Under the pieces are notes generated by a model. It searched no databases. It saw only the letters and a list, made by a program, of their open reading frames with translations, and was not told the DNA's origin. A stretch of DNA of 64,000 bases from NCBI RefSeq assembly GCF_001957135.1, contig NZ_MPHK01000003.1:1-64000 (forward strand), in the 5' to 3' direction. This document shows, piece by piece, positions 7,444 through 14,767 of the stretch. The position numbers and the translations under genes are program-made. The stretch's first letter is position 1; the number at the start of each line of letters is the position of its first letter. Source of the DNA: Shewanella sp. UCD-KL21 (GTDB taxonomy: Bacteria > Pseudomonadota > Gammaproteobacteria > Enterobacterales > Shewanellaceae).

Positions 7444-8313
7444 ATGCAACTGTTTGTAAAAGATTTAACCGTGATCGACTTTTCTTATTTATGTCCAATT
7501 CGCGGCATGGTGGGCGAAAGCTGGATTGTCGATGTATTGCTTGATGGCGGTTTAGATGAGCAAAATATGGTGCTCGATTTTTCTAAAGTTAAAAAGACCA
7601 TCAAAAGCACCATTGATGATGTAGCAGATCACCGGCTATTAATACCTACAGCCTGTAGCGACGTTCGTTGGCAGCAGCAGGGCGACAGAGTATGGATGGA
7701 TTTCACCAGCCAGCAAGGTGATATTCATCTGGCATGCCCATCACAAGCATTTGCGCTTATTCCTACTGAAGTTATCGATTTTGAAAGCGTTAATGCGTTT
7801 TTAATTAAAGCATTACGTGAAGCACTGCCTGATAACGTTCAAGGCATTAGCTTAACTTTACGCACTGAGGTGCTTGAAAGTCCTTATTATCACTACACCC
7901 ATGGTTTACGAAAGCATGACGGTAACTGCCAGCGTATTGCTCACGGTCACCGCAGTCCAATAACTGTGTTTGAAAATGGCATTGCTGCGCCTAAATGGGA
8001 TAAATACTGGGCCGATCGCTGGCAAGATATTTACTTAGGCAGTGAAGAAGACGTTGTCTCTGTGCACGCCTTAGCATTATCACCGCAAACCCATATCTCT
8101 GATGACAGCCATTTGGGCTTTCATTATCAAGCCCCACAAGGTGACTTTCAATTGGCAATGCCAAAAGCGAATTGTGACATCATTCCCCACGACACCACTG
8201 TTGAGTTGCTAGCACAATTTATTGCTGAAACTATGGCGGTTAAATCTCCTGATTCTGTGTTCAAAGTTATAGCTTTTGAAGGTGTGGGTAAAGGCGCCAT
8301 TGCCGTTAAGTAA
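7444..8313 (+). CDS. Double-domain PTPS/QueD-like protein
   Basis: This 289-residue protein resembles two 6-pyruvoyl-tetrahydropterin synthase/6-carboxytetrahydropterin synthase units joined together. The first half has the fold sequence (FSYLCPIRGMVGESWIVDV, ~13-31, then NMVLDFSKVKKTI) but GES where a QueD has HGH, so its zinc site is missing. The second half has HGLRKHDGNCQRIAHGH (~153-169), with Cys162, His167 and His169 in the CxxxxHGH arrangement expected for zinc and catalysis. Single-domain QueD is ~120 residues. The function is probably pterin or 7-deazaguanine chemistry, but the substrate is not shown. It stands as a single gene. Confidence 0.75.
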   Translation: MQLFVKDLTVIDFSYLCPIRGMVGESWIVDVLLDGGLDEQNMVLDFSKVKKTIKSTIDDVADHRLLIPTACSDVRWQQQGDRVWMDFTSQQGDIHLACPSQAFALIPTEVIDFESVNAFLIKALREALPDNVQGISLTLRTEVLESPYYHYTHGLRKHDGNCQRIAHGHRSPITVFENGIAAPKWDKYWADRWQDIYLGSEEDVVSVHALALSPQTHISDDSHLGFHYQAPQGDFQLAMPKANCDIIPHDTTVELLAQFIAETMAVKSPDSVFKVIAFEGVGKGAIAVK

Positions 8314-8363
8314 ACTTAGCATTTTAAGTGTTAGCTGAATTAGCAAGGATTAAGGTTGTTTAT

Positions 8364-9227
8364 ATGTTTTTGAAAGGATTAAAACTATCTTCACTGGTTA
8401 TGGTTACGCTCTTTTCTGTAGCCAGTTATGGCAGTATTAATTTACAAGGCAAGTTAGAGCAAGGCGCGTTAGTTCGCGGCACTGTTCCTGCGGGTAGCGC
8501 AGTTAAGCTTAATGGTGAAGTGGTAAAAGTGACACCTAAAGGCCAATTTGCTATTGGTTTTGATCGCGAAGCAAAAACAGAGCAGCTGCTAGAAGTGACT
8601 TATCCTGATGGGTTAACACAACTTAAACCGCTGACGATTGCTAGCCGTGAATATAAAATTGATCGCTTAACCGGTATTAGTAAAAAAATCATGCAGCCAG
8701 ATCCTGTGGCGCAAGCACGAGCAGCAAAAGACTCAAAGCAAACTCGCGCCGCACGTAATGTGTTCAGTGAGCAAGATGCCTTTATGCAAGCGTTTATCTG
8801 GCCGGTAACCGGCCGGATTTCTGGGGTTTATGGCAGTCAGCGAGTTTACAATGGTAAGCCGGGTAACCCACATTATGGTGTAGATGTTGCCCGTCCTACC
8901 GGAACAGTTGTCGTGTCTCCGGCCGATGGGGTTATTACCTTATCAGAGCCAGATATGTTCTATTCAGGCGGCACGTTAATCATTGATCATGGATATGGTA
9001 TTAACTCAACTTTTTTACATCTGAGTAAGTTATATGCCAAAGAAGGTGATGTGGTCACACAAGGCCAACCACTAGCTGAAATCGGCGCTACAGGGCGGGT
9101 GACCGGCCCGCATCTAGATTGGCGTTTGAACTGGTTCCAAAAGCGTCTGGATCCTGTGTCAATTGTGCCGTCAATGAAGAGTGTGCTTGCGGCTGAAAAC
9201 AAGGCTAAAACCGCAGAAAAGCAATAA
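8364..9227 (+). CDS. Exported M23-family peptidase-like protein
   Basis: The 287-residue product has an N-terminal signal peptide (KGLKLSSLVMVTLFSVASYG), a ~120-residue beta-rich N-domain and a C-terminal LytM/M23 domain. Zinc ligands His170 and Asp174 (HYGVD) and His219 (FLHLS) are present, but the usual GPHLHFE is GPHLDW, so His250 is kept while the second His is Asp252. From memory, the HLDW variant is common in a proteobacterial subgroup. It probably acts on peptidoglycan cross-links in the periplasm. The chosen ATG has AAGG 8 nt upstream; a TTG at 8328 would spoil the signal peptide. Confidence 0.88.
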   Translation: MFLKGLKLSSLVMVTLFSVASYGSINLQGKLEQGALVRGTVPAGSAVKLNGEVVKVTPKGQFAIGFDREAKTEQLLEVTYPDGLTQLKPLTIASREYKIDRLTGISKKIMQPDPVAQARAAKDSKQTRAARNVFSEQDAFMQAFIWPVTGRISGVYGSQRVYNGKPGNPHYGVDVARPTGTVVVSPADGVITLSEPDMFYSGGTLIIDHGYGINSTFLHLSKLYAKEGDVVTQGQPLAEIGATGRVTGPHLDWRLNWFQKRLDPVSIVPSMKSVLAAENKAKTAEKQ

Positions 9228-9274
9228 GCCAATATTACGACAAATATCCCTTCTTAAACAGGGCAGGTACTTAA

Positions 9275-9300
9275 AGCCGTTATGTTAATAACGGCTTTTT
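9275..9300 (+). terminator. Bidirectional terminator between M23 and yecM genes
   Basis: The 8-bp stem AGCCGTTA/TAACGGCT is flanked by A-run and T-run, so it can serve both convergent genes. Confidence 0.85.
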
Positions 9301-9309
9301 TATGTCCTT

Positions 9310-9870
9310 TTAATCTTGCTCGCTAGCAATAATGGTTTCGATCCCTAGTGCGTGCACTTTGACGCAAATGCCGTTGGCTTTAAAGGCAATTGTGGGGTTG
9401 GCTAAGCGTTCATTATCCCCTTTAGGCGAGCTTTGCTTAACTTTAATGGCTGTTTCACCGGCGATGATAGGGGCGAGTGTCGGCACTTTTTCAACTAACT
9501 CGGTAACTAATTGCTCGCAGGTTTGTGCAGTAGAAGGCATGACTAGCTCAACATGTTCCCAGCCTTCAACGGGATAGCTTTTATCTGCTGGGTAGGGCAG
9601 TTCAACACAGCTAACGTTTTTATCTGCCAGTGTCAGTGGCTGGGTCAGTTTAATGATCAATATCGGTCGGCCATTAATCATATTGTTCGAAATCACTTCA
9701 CCGTGCTCGCTGAATTGCTCTGTGAGTAATCTTGCTTTATCTGCGTCATTGACTCTTAAAGCGCAGTGATCACATTCAAGCGACAGTTTATCTAAACCAA
9801 GTTGGCTAATAAAGGCGTTAATACGTGCGCTAAATTCTGGCCAAGTTTCTATTAAATAAGGGTAATTCAT
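9310..9870 (-). CDS. yecM: YecM-like VOC-superfamily protein
   Basis: This 186-residue protein matches the YecM family (a vicinal-oxygen-chelate fold with a putative metal site) in length and in the stretch LSLECDHCALRVNDADKA, followed by NMINGRPILIIKL and GWEHVELVMP. The histidines in DHCALR and WEHVEL and a glutamate are the likely metal ligands. The biochemical function of YecM is not established. The gene is convergent with the M23 gene across a shared terminator and has no obvious operon partner. Confidence 0.82.
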   Translation of the reverse strand: MNYPYLIETWPEFSARINAFISQLGLDKLSLECDHCALRVNDADKARLLTEQFSEHGEVISNNMINGRPILIIKLTQPLTLADKNVSCVELPYPADKSYPVEGWEHVELVMPSTAQTCEQLVTELVEKVPTLAPIIAGETAIKVKQSSPKGDNERLANPTIAFKANGICVKVHALGIETIIASEQD

Positions 9871-9954
9871 CGGTAGTATCCGTTTGTATAGGCTGGAGTA
9901 TTAGTCACACTCAACCGCGATCACGATATTGTTAATATAATTAAGCTGTGAAGG

Positions 9955-10461
9955 TTATGGCCAAATTTCGATTGGGGTGCCTTCTTCGATGACTCGCCAG
10001 AGCTCATCCATTTCTTTATTGGTCACCGCAATACAGCCGTTAGTCCAATTGTATTGCTGAGCTTGTTCAGGGGTTAATTCTGAGTTGGGGTTTTGGCCGT
10101 GGATCATAATCATGCCGCCAGGACTAACACCTAGGGCATTGGCACGTAATTTATCTTCTTCATTAGGGTAAGAAATATGAATTGATTTATAAAATGCACT
10201 GTCTGACTTTTTATAGTCTAAAACATAACGGCCTTGGGGTGTACGTTGATCGCCTTCTTTAAATTTATGGCCTTGTGGGGCATCGCCCATGGCAATTTGA
10301 TAGGTTTTTAATACCTTGCCTTGCTGGTAGATTGACATTTTAGCTTCTGACTTGTTCACCACAACTAAATCAACTTTTGCTTGAGTTAATTTATCAACAG
10401 ACGCAAGAACCGTACTAGACTGTAAAATGACGATAAAAATAAGGGATTTAACCAAGCGCAT
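9955..10461 (-). CDS. Exported L,D-transpeptidase (YkuD family)
   Basis: This 168-residue protein has a signal peptide (MRLVKSLIFIVILQSSTVLA) followed by a single YkuD catalytic domain. The catalytic motif is HGQN...YNWTNGCIAVTN, with the conserved His and the nucleophilic Cys. Such enzymes form 3-3 cross-links or attach proteins to peptidoglycan in the periplasm, and some act as hydrolases. No LysM or other wall-binding domain is present. The family is YafK/ErfK-like, and I cannot tell which reaction this member performs. Confidence 0.88.
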   Translation of the reverse strand: MRLVKSLIFIVILQSSTVLASVDKLTQAKVDLVVVNKSEAKMSIYQQGKVLKTYQIAMGDAPQGHKFKEGDQRTPQGRYVLDYKKSDSAFYKSIHISYPNEEDKLRANALGVSPGGMIMIHGQNPNSELTPEQAQQYNWTNGCIAVTNKEMDELWRVIEEGTPIEIWP

Positions 10462-10633
10462 GCAGACTCCAAAAAAGCAGGATTTTCTAATTTGTTTTAT
10501 GTTAATAATGTTAACATGAGTATCAGTTCAAAATATGCTTCGCATAAAAATGATTAGAGCTGATATCGTTAGTGATAATACCTTACTTTTTCCTTGGGGC
10601 GGTATTAAATTTAAGTGGATTGTAGAGTAACCC

Positions 10634-11494
10634 ATGACGTTAGAAGATAAACACGATAACCATTATAAAAAGCAAATCCGAACCATTATATTTGGTACCG
10701 ATACCCCTTTGGGTAAAGGCTTTGATATAACACTGATTATTTGTATTTTACTTAGTGTAACGCTGATTGTCTTAGACACGATAGATAGCGTTCATACTCA
10801 ATATGGCCAAGCGATTTATTACGCTGAATGGGGGTTTACTTGGTTATTTACCTTTGAGTATTTGCTGAGAATATACGGCTCACTTAATCGCTGGTCCTAT
10901 ATGCGTAGCTTTTATGGCATTGTGGATTTAATGTCAATTCTGCCAAGCTTTTTAGCGCTGATTATTCCAGGAGCCAATATTTCATTGGCCTTTAGAGTAT
11001 TACGCTTATTCAGAATTTTCAGAGTGTTAAAGTTATTACGCTATTTAAGTGAAGGCAATATTTTACTTAAGGCGATGATCCACGCCAGACGCAAAGTGTT
11101 TATCTTCTTCTTTTCAGTGAGCCTGATTATTATGGCGCTGAGTGTGGTGATGTATGTGGTTGAAGGCCCAAGTAACGGCTTTACTTCGATCCCTAAATCC
11201 ATGTATTGGACTATCGTTACCATAACCACGGTAGGATATGGTGATATCACCCCGCAAACCAATTTAGGTCAAGCCATTGCATCGCTGACCATGTTGATAG
11301 GTTATTCTATTATTGCGATCCCAACGGGGATATTAACTGCTGAAATTTCTCATGAAATGGGCGCAGAAAGAGAACTCAATAAAGATTTAAGAAAATGCAG
11401 TAACTGCGGCGCTCGTGGGCATCAATTACAGGCTTTATTTTGCCATCACTGTGGCAGCGAGTTAGAAAGCAGCAATCCTGAAGGGGAATCATGA
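10634..11494 (+). CDS. Voltage-gated K+ channel with C-terminal zinc ribbon
   Basis: This 286-residue channel has six membrane segments: S1-S3 (~30-115), an S4 with arginines every third position (FRVLRLFRIFRVLKLLRYL, ~123-141), S5, a pore loop with the K+ filter TTVGYGD (~197-203) and S6. After S6 a cytoplasmic tail carries two CxxC pairs (CSNCGARG...FCHHCG, ~255-275), a zinc-ribbon-like module unusual for such a short Kv channel. Its stop overlaps the start of the MATE gene by 4 nt (ATGA), which implies translational coupling. Confidence 0.9.
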   Translation: MTLEDKHDNHYKKQIRTIIFGTDTPLGKGFDITLIICILLSVTLIVLDTIDSVHTQYGQAIYYAEWGFTWLFTFEYLLRIYGSLNRWSYMRSFYGIVDLMSILPSFLALIIPGANISLAFRVLRLFRIFRVLKLLRYLSEGNILLKAMIHARRKVFIFFFSVSLIIMALSVVMYVVEGPSNGFTSIPKSMYWTIVTITTVGYGDITPQTNLGQAIASLTMLIGYSIIAIPTGILTAEISHEMGAERELNKDLRKCSNCGARGHQLQALFCHHCGSELESSNPEGES

Positions 11495-12999
11495 CCGAAG
11501 CTAAATTTGTTCAAGGGCCAATATTGCGTCATATATTGGTTATGAGCTCCACCGCTGCAGTGGGTATTTCTGCGCTGTTTGTGGTGGATTTATTAGATAT
11601 CTTTTTCCTCAGTTTACTGGGTGAGTTGGAATTAGCTGCCGCCGTGGGCTATGCCGGGGCGATTTCTTTTTTTACCACTTCAATTGGGATTGGTTTATCC
11701 ATTGCGCTTGGTGCGCTTGTTTCCCGAGCTGTTGGCGCTAAAAATATGGTGCTAGCTAAAAGAATGTTGCTTAACAGCGCGCTGATCTCTCTGCTAACCA
11801 GCATTTTTGTTGCGATTGTGGTGTTTATATTTATTCCCGATTTATTGGCTCTCATTGGCGCAACGGGGAAAACAGCGCTGCTGGCGCAAAGTTATCTGCA
11901 AATTTTGGTGCCTTCTTTACCTTTTATTTGCTTAGCGATGGCGTTAGGCGGCGCTTTGAGAGCCATTGGCGATGCGAAATTGTCCATGCTATCCACCTTG
12001 GCGGGTGGCGGTGTAAATTTGGTACTAGACCCGATCTTTATTTTTGCCTTAGGGATGGGCATTGAAGGCGCGGCAATTGCCTCGGTTATTGCCCGAATTG
12101 CGGTATTTGTGGTCTCTGCCAGAGGGATCATTGTGAAACATAACATGTTAGGCCAGTTTAACCGTCAGCATTTTATTGAAGATATTAGTATTGTATATTC
12201 CATTGCTCTGCCTGCGATGATTACCAATGTGGCGACGCCAATTGGTAACGCGGTGGTCACTAAAGCGGTTGCTGATTTTGGTGACAGTTATGTTGCAGGT
12301 TGGGCGGTGCTTGGCAGGTTAATCCCCGTAAGCTTTGGGATGATTTTTGCTTTAAGCGGCGCAGTAGGGCCTATTATCGGGCAAAACTATGGCGCGCAAG
12401 AATTTGAACGGGTAAAAGAAAGCTTAACCAAGGCGATTCAATTTTGTTTTGTTTACGTGTTAGTGGTGTCGTTATTGCTGTTTTTATCCCGAAATGTGAT
12501 TGTGTCAGCCTTTGATATGAAAGGTGACGCAGCAGATATTATTTTGTTTTTCTGTAAATACATTGCGATATTTTTCGTGTTTTCAGGGGTGTTATTTGTC
12601 GCTAATGCTGCATTTAATAATCTTGGTAAACCCAAGTATTCAACCTTTTTCAATGTAGGTAAAGCGACCTTAGGTACCATTCCTTTTGTATATTTTGGCG
12701 CACAAATGGGCGGGGTATATGGCGTCTTAATTGGTCAAGCGGTTGGGTCTATTTTATTTGGGGTTGGCGGAGTGTGGTTAGGTTATCGTTTGGTTGGTAA
12801 GCTTCAAGCGGCTTCACAAGGGCCGCAACAGCAAATTAAGCCGCAGACTATTGATGATAAGATTGAATTAGAAATGAGCCCGACGAGCTCACCTCAGTCG
12901 TCATCATATATTCAGTTAGCGCAATTAAACGAAGAGCCATTGTGTGAAGAGATTGTCCGAGATGGGGATTTAGATAATCCGCGGACGCCGAAAAGCTAG
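11491..12999 (+). CDS. MATE-family efflux transporter
   Basis: This is a 502-residue polytopic membrane protein with about 12 segments and the MATE pattern (repeat halves with GIGLSIALGALVSRAVGA and PIIGQNYGAQ). MATE proteins export drugs or metabolites using Na+ or H+ gradients. The last ~60 residues are a hydrophilic, Ser/Glu-rich tail beyond the usual ~450-residue length. It is translationally coupled to the K+ channel gene (4-nt overlap). A strong hairpin terminator follows at 13072. The substrate cannot be inferred from sequence. Confidence 0.9.
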   Translation: MTEAKFVQGPILRHILVMSSTAAVGISALFVVDLLDIFFLSLLGELELAAAVGYAGAISFFTTSIGIGLSIALGALVSRAVGAKNMVLAKRMLLNSALISLLTSIFVAIVVFIFIPDLLALIGATGKTALLAQSYLQILVPSLPFICLAMALGGALRAIGDAKLSMLSTLAGGGVNLVLDPIFIFALGMGIEGAAIASVIARIAVFVVSARGIIVKHNMLGQFNRQHFIEDISIVYSIALPAMITNVATPIGNAVVTKAVADFGDSYVAGWAVLGRLIPVSFGMIFALSGAVGPIIGQNYGAQEFERVKESLTKAIQFCFVYVLVVSLLLFLSRNVIVSAFDMKGDAADIILFFCKYIAIFFVFSGVLFVANAAFNNLGKPKYSTFFNVGKATLGTIPFVYFGAQMGGVYGVLIGQAVGSILFGVGGVWLGYRLVGKLQAASQGPQQQIKPQTIDDKIELEMSPTSSPQSSSYIQLAQLNEEPLCEEIVRDGDLDNPRTPKS

Positions 13000-13071
13000 C
13001 GCATAACAGATTGACTCAAGTCGCTGTCTGAATCCTGTCTTGTAAAGCTTTATTGAGCAACAGGATCTAAA

Positions 13072-13106
13072 AAGCCCTCAACATAATATGTTGAGGGCTT
13101 TTTTTT
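13072..13106 (+). terminator. Terminator of the channel/MATE operon
   Basis: A stem of 12 or more bp (AAGCCCTCAACAT with ATGTTGAGGGCTT) is followed by eight T. Downstream, 13108-13170 holds several short T/A-rich inverted repeats without a clear role. Confidence 0.9.
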
Positions 13107-13178
13107 AATAATCTTTTTATAAAGAATTTTTATAAAGGTCTTTTGTAAAAGTGTTTTTATAAAAACCTTTTGTGGTGA

Positions 13179-13397
13179 TTAAGCTTGGGTATTTTCCTTG
13201 GCTTCAACCACTTCAGCTACAGAGTTGTTGTCTGCAGCTAACAATTGTTGCTCTTCTTCTAAAGCAATTCGCGCGCGCTCAGCTTTTGAAATATAGCCAA
13301 CCTTTGGATTTTTTTGCGGATTATCCGGCGTAATTTTATTTTTTTTTGCTTTAGCCCGCTTGGCGGTCTTTTTTATCATTAGCTGTTTTCTGTTCAT
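13179..13397 (-). CDS. Small basic protein, DUF2986-like
   Basis: The 72-residue product is very basic in its first half (MNRKQLMIKKTAKRAKAKKNK) and has a conserved-looking YISKAERARIALEEEQ segment and an acidic tail. This pattern fits the DUF2986 family of marine gammaproteobacteria as I remember it. There is no signal peptide. The start at 13397 is chosen because the upstream residues of the longer frame (from 13436) look non-conserved. Function unknown; an RNA-binding or ribosome-related role is only a guess from the charge. Confidence 0.65.
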   Translation of the reverse strand: MNRKQLMIKKTAKRAKAKKNKITPDNPQKNPKVGYISKAERARIALEEEQQLLAADNNSVAEVVEAKENTQA

Positions 13398-13602
13398 GAT
13401 ACTTGGTAACTCTTTTAAAAAGTGCCAGCAGGGCACGATTTGGAAAATAAAATTAGCTAGTGGTGCGCTAAGCTAAATGTCTTGAATAGCGCTAAGTTTA
13501 GCGCAATCTACTATGGGTATACAGTATAACTGCGTTATTTATTGATCTTGTGCTAATTAGGTAGTTTGAATGTTAATGTAATTCACATTTAGGCACCGAA
13601 GG

Positions 13603-14058
13603 TTAATACTTACGGCTAAATTTCTGAATATCAGCTTCAGTTGCGCCATCATTGCATTCGCCTCGAATCTCACCTCTGCCTTCACTGACATTGCGATGCA
13701 GTACAATATAGCCTTCTTTACAGTAGCCATTCATATCGAGGGTTTTCTCTAGCCCTAAATCCACCTGAGCACTCCATAGCGCTAAAAAGTCGGCTCGGCG
13801 CTCCTGTTCTCTTGCATAACTGCGGGCATCTTGTTTACGGCGATTAACCCGCTGCTGATGTGGTAGTGGATCTTCTATACCGCGGTCTGTTGCATTGGCT
13901 ACCTTGGCTTTATAGGTAAACAGTTTAATGCCTTCCCCTTTTATTGATGAGCTAAAGGTATCTCTGTATTTACCAGCGAATAATTCGGGATCGGGTGCTT
14001 GGGTTGCACATGCACTGAGGAGTAATGTACTGGTAAGCGTAAATAAAAACTTGAACAC
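13603..14058 (-). CDS. Putative lipoprotein of unknown function
   Basis: The 151-residue product has a lipoprotein signal (MFKFLFTLTSTLLLSACA) with lipobox LSAC, so the mature protein starts at Cys17 and is probably outer-membrane anchored (Ala at +2). The mature region has a dibasic middle (RVNRRKQDARSYAREQERRADF) and two further cysteines near the end. I do not recognise a family. It is followed downstream by nothing co-directional within 160 bp, so it is likely monocistronic. Confidence 0.75.
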   Translation of the reverse strand: MFKFLFTLTSTLLLSACATQAPDPELFAGKYRDTFSSSIKGEGIKLFTYKAKVANATDRGIEDPLPHQQRVNRRKQDARSYAREQERRADFLALWSAQVDLGLEKTLDMNGYCKEGYIVLHRNVSEGRGEIRGECNDGATEADIQKFSRKY

Positions 14059-14211
14059 TAAATTAATCCTTCTGGATTTTTATCTGTAACAAATAGCTGT
14101 CAGATATTGGCGATGGCTGATTGCGGGCTTGAGGCTGCTTGTTATCAAGGGCGTAAAACAAATGTACTGGCTTAAATCAATTCAAGCCAGTCATTATCTC
14201 AGTAAAAGCGC

Positions 14212-14568
14212 TTAAGCGTATTGTTTCGATAAATAAGCAATAATGTCTTTAGACTCATACATCCACTGGGTTTGACCATCTTGCTGTATTTTTAAACATG
14301 GCACTTTTAAGTGACCACCTTCATTAACCAGTTGCTGTTTATGAACCTCTTGCTTGGCATCAACTGTAGCAATATTAAGGCCTTGGCGACGAATTGAACG
14401 GCGCACCTTTACGCAGAAAGGGCAAGCGGCATATTGATAAAGGGCTAACGATTTTGTTTGTTCATCAATTTTAGCTTGTTCAATGATAGGTCGCTGACGC
14501 TTTTTAGGTGGGAAAACAAAGTTAAGTAATAAGATGATACGGCCAAGGATCCAACGAATGACAAACAT
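14212..14568 (-). CDS. Membrane-anchored glutaredoxin-like protein
   Basis: This 118-residue protein has an N-terminal hydrophobic segment (MFVIRWILGRIILLLNFVFPP) followed by a glutaredoxin fold. The redox motif is CPFC (YQYAACPFCVKVRRS, ~49-63), with the cis-proline in KVPCLKI and a glutathione-binding-like ESKDIIAYL at the C-end. It is probably a thiol-disulphide oxidoreductase held at the inner membrane on the cytoplasmic side. The extra Cys after the cis-Pro is unusual but seen in some relatives. Confidence 0.85.
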   Translation of the reverse strand: MFVIRWILGRIILLLNFVFPPKKRQRPIIEQAKIDEQTKSLALYQYAACPFCVKVRRSIRRQGLNIATVDAKQEVHKQQLVNEGGHLKVPCLKIQQDGQTQWMYESKDIIAYLSKQYA

Positions 14569-14767
14569 ACTACTTCCTTAAATATTCAGTTTTAATAATT
14601 GATATTGTTATTTTATATAATGGATTACACAGCTTTAGTGATAATCCATTTTTCTAGCAATCCATTTTGCCACAGTTTACGTGATGTTTATCACAGAGAA
14701 CAGCACTGTATCTATTACAGTGCTGATCTAAATGGTTAGTGAGGCTTTGTTTTGAATCGAATTTTGT

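Noticed and set aside
13108-13172. Short T/A-rich inverted repeats after the MATE terminator (ttttataaa-type)
   Set aside because: Too short and low in complexity to be separated from AT-rich chance; no gene or site can be defined.
14702-14724. Inverted repeat after the DUF748 gene as a terminator
   Set aside because: The 10-bp stem lacks a T-run on the minus strand; kept only as a remark.
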